From contig JBDNFC010000111.1 of the NCBI GenBank assembly GCA_041690035.1, positions 1 to 17,123 on the forward strand: a stretch of 17,123 nucleotides of DNA, read 5' to 3'. A model generated the notes under the pieces. The model was not told the DNA's origin. It worked only from the letters and a program-made list of their open reading frames with translations, and ran no database searches. This document shows, in pieces, positions 16,284-17,123 of the stretch. Each line of letters opens with the position of its first letter. The first letter of the stretch is position 1. This DNA is from CALSPH01 sp041690035 (lineage in GTDB: Bacteria; Bacteroidota; Bacteroidia; NS11-12g; UBA955). Both the position numbers and the translations under genes were made by a program.

Positions 16284-17123
16284 ATGAAAATTTTAAGCAC
16301 CATATTATTTTTTGTGTTTTCAAATCTTATTTGTCATGCACAAATTGATTTTATTTCATCTTTAAAAAGAGAGCAGCTAAGAATTGACGCGCTAGATGGA
16401 AAAGCAGATACAATTTATAATATAGGATTAGACCATGCAAATAAAAGGGCAAAACACATTTATTTTGATGGATTAAATGAGTTAATTGATAATTTAAGCA
16501 ACACCTATCCATCTATTAGCTTGCGCAATCTAGAAATAGTTAAGTTACTGCCATTTTTCAAAAATATTAATGCTATAAATTATCAACGTATAAATAGTTA
16601 TGAGCGCTCTTTTAAAATCATCAATAAACTATATGATAGCAGCAGCGATGCTGTGATTTTAGAAGTTTGTAAATTATATCCTACAGAGGCTTTAAAGTTA
16701 ATCGAGGTTTTTAAAAAACGCAATTTTGCATCAGAGTTCTTACTTTTTATTGGCGCTAAATTGCCCTACGAAACTTTAGGTGCTGCCTATTATTATAACA
16801 GAACTGCATACTTAGATACTATTATAAAGGTGCTAACACATTTAGACCCACACTCTACAAAACAGTTTTTGAGCACGAATTCACCAGTGGCAAAGTCTGT
16901 TAAAGAGTCTAAAGATTCTATTTTGATTAAGATTGCAGAGGTTTTTAAAATTTATGGACAAAGTTCTAATAGTTTTATAAATATTGATGCGCTTTATCAC
17001 AAGCGGTTAAATATCGCAGAATCTGAGGCCTTGATAAAAGATGACACTAAATATTTAAATTGGCTAATTGATGAAAGAATGATTCCGGATGTTTTAGGAA
17101 GCTATAGTATTGAGAGAAAAATA
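16284..17123 (+). CDS. Exported protein of unknown function, N-terminal 280 residues (partial, runs off the right edge)
   Basis: The frame is open from the ATG at 16284 to the last base, so the gene continues past the window. The N-terminus MKILSTILFFVFSNLICHAQ is a classic Bacteroidota signal peptide with cleavage expected after CHA. The mature part (IDFISSLKREQLRIDALDG and on) looks mostly helical, rich in Leu, Ile, Asn and Lys. It contains segments such as ALKLIEVFKKRNFASEFLLF and ISLRNLEIVKLLPFF that suggest repeated helical hairpins. I see no catalytic motif and do not recognise the family. It starts 6 bases after the methyltransferase stop without an obvious promoter of its own, so the two genes may share a transcript. 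Confidence 0.75.
   Translation, partial: MKILSTILFFVFSNLICHAQIDFISSLKREQLRIDALDGKADTIYNIGLDHANKRAKHIYFDGLNELIDNLSNTYPSISLRNLEIVKLLPFFKNINAINYQRINSYERSFKIINKLYDSSSDAVILEVCKLYPTEALKLIEVFKKRNFASEFLLFIGAKLPYETLGAAYYYNRTAYLDTIIKVLTHLDPHSTKQFLSTNSPVAKSVKESKDSILIKIAEVFKIYGQSSNSFINIDALYHKRLNIAESEALIKDDTKYLNWLIDERMIPDVLGSYSIERKI

Overview
The window looks like a chromosomal stretch from an AT-rich member of the Bacteroidota, probably a Chitinophagia/Saprospiria-like lineage (the class is inference). Four observations support this: a six-gene Alternative Complex III (ACIII) operon; promoter-like boxes matching the Bacteroidota -7 consensus TAnnTTTG; start codons preceded by A-rich sequence without Shine-Dalgarno motifs; and a secreted Cys-rich protein of the kind Bacteroidota export by type IX secretion.

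Layout. Positions 1-1716 (minus) hold the first 572 codons of a large secreted protein whose end lies outside the window. Positions 1854-2774 (plus) are RNase Z, meeting tail-to-tail with a small exported protein of unknown function (2776-3306, minus). A strong bidirectional terminator (3336-3368) closes the act operon, which runs on the minus strand from 12699 down to 3373 in the order actA-actB-actC-actD-actE-actF. A perfect -7 box lies 33 bases before actA, and a Fur/PerR-like dyad lies upstream of that. Next come ychF and glmM (both minus). A short divergent promoter region then separates glmM from a TrmH-family RNA methyltransferase and a second exported protein that runs off the right edge.

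How the genes work together. ACIII oxidises menaquinol and passes electrons through c-type hemes to a downstream carrier or oxidase, replacing cytochrome bc1. ActC and ActF are the two multi-pass quinol-module subunits, ActB carries the Fe-S clusters, ActA and ActE carry hemes, and ActD is a small membrane subunit. No cytochrome oxidase genes follow actF here. The remaining genes are housekeeping: tRNA 3' processing (rnz), a ribosome-associated ATPase/GTPase (ychF), amino-sugar synthesis for the cell wall (glmM) and RNA methylation.

The most unusual part is the architecture of the ACIII subunits. ActE is fused to an OmpA-type peptidoglycan-binding domain with both key ligand residues kept. 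ActD carries a C-terminal helix-hairpin-helix module. ActA has an extra N-terminal monoheme cytochrome domain, giving six heme motifs. ActF and ActB contain low-complexity insertions. I saw no mobile elements, CRISPR arrays, tRNAs or rRNAs. No gene-free stretch exceeds 300 bases; the longest are 12700-12942 (act control region) and 14044-14237 (between glmM and ychF, no convincing site seen).
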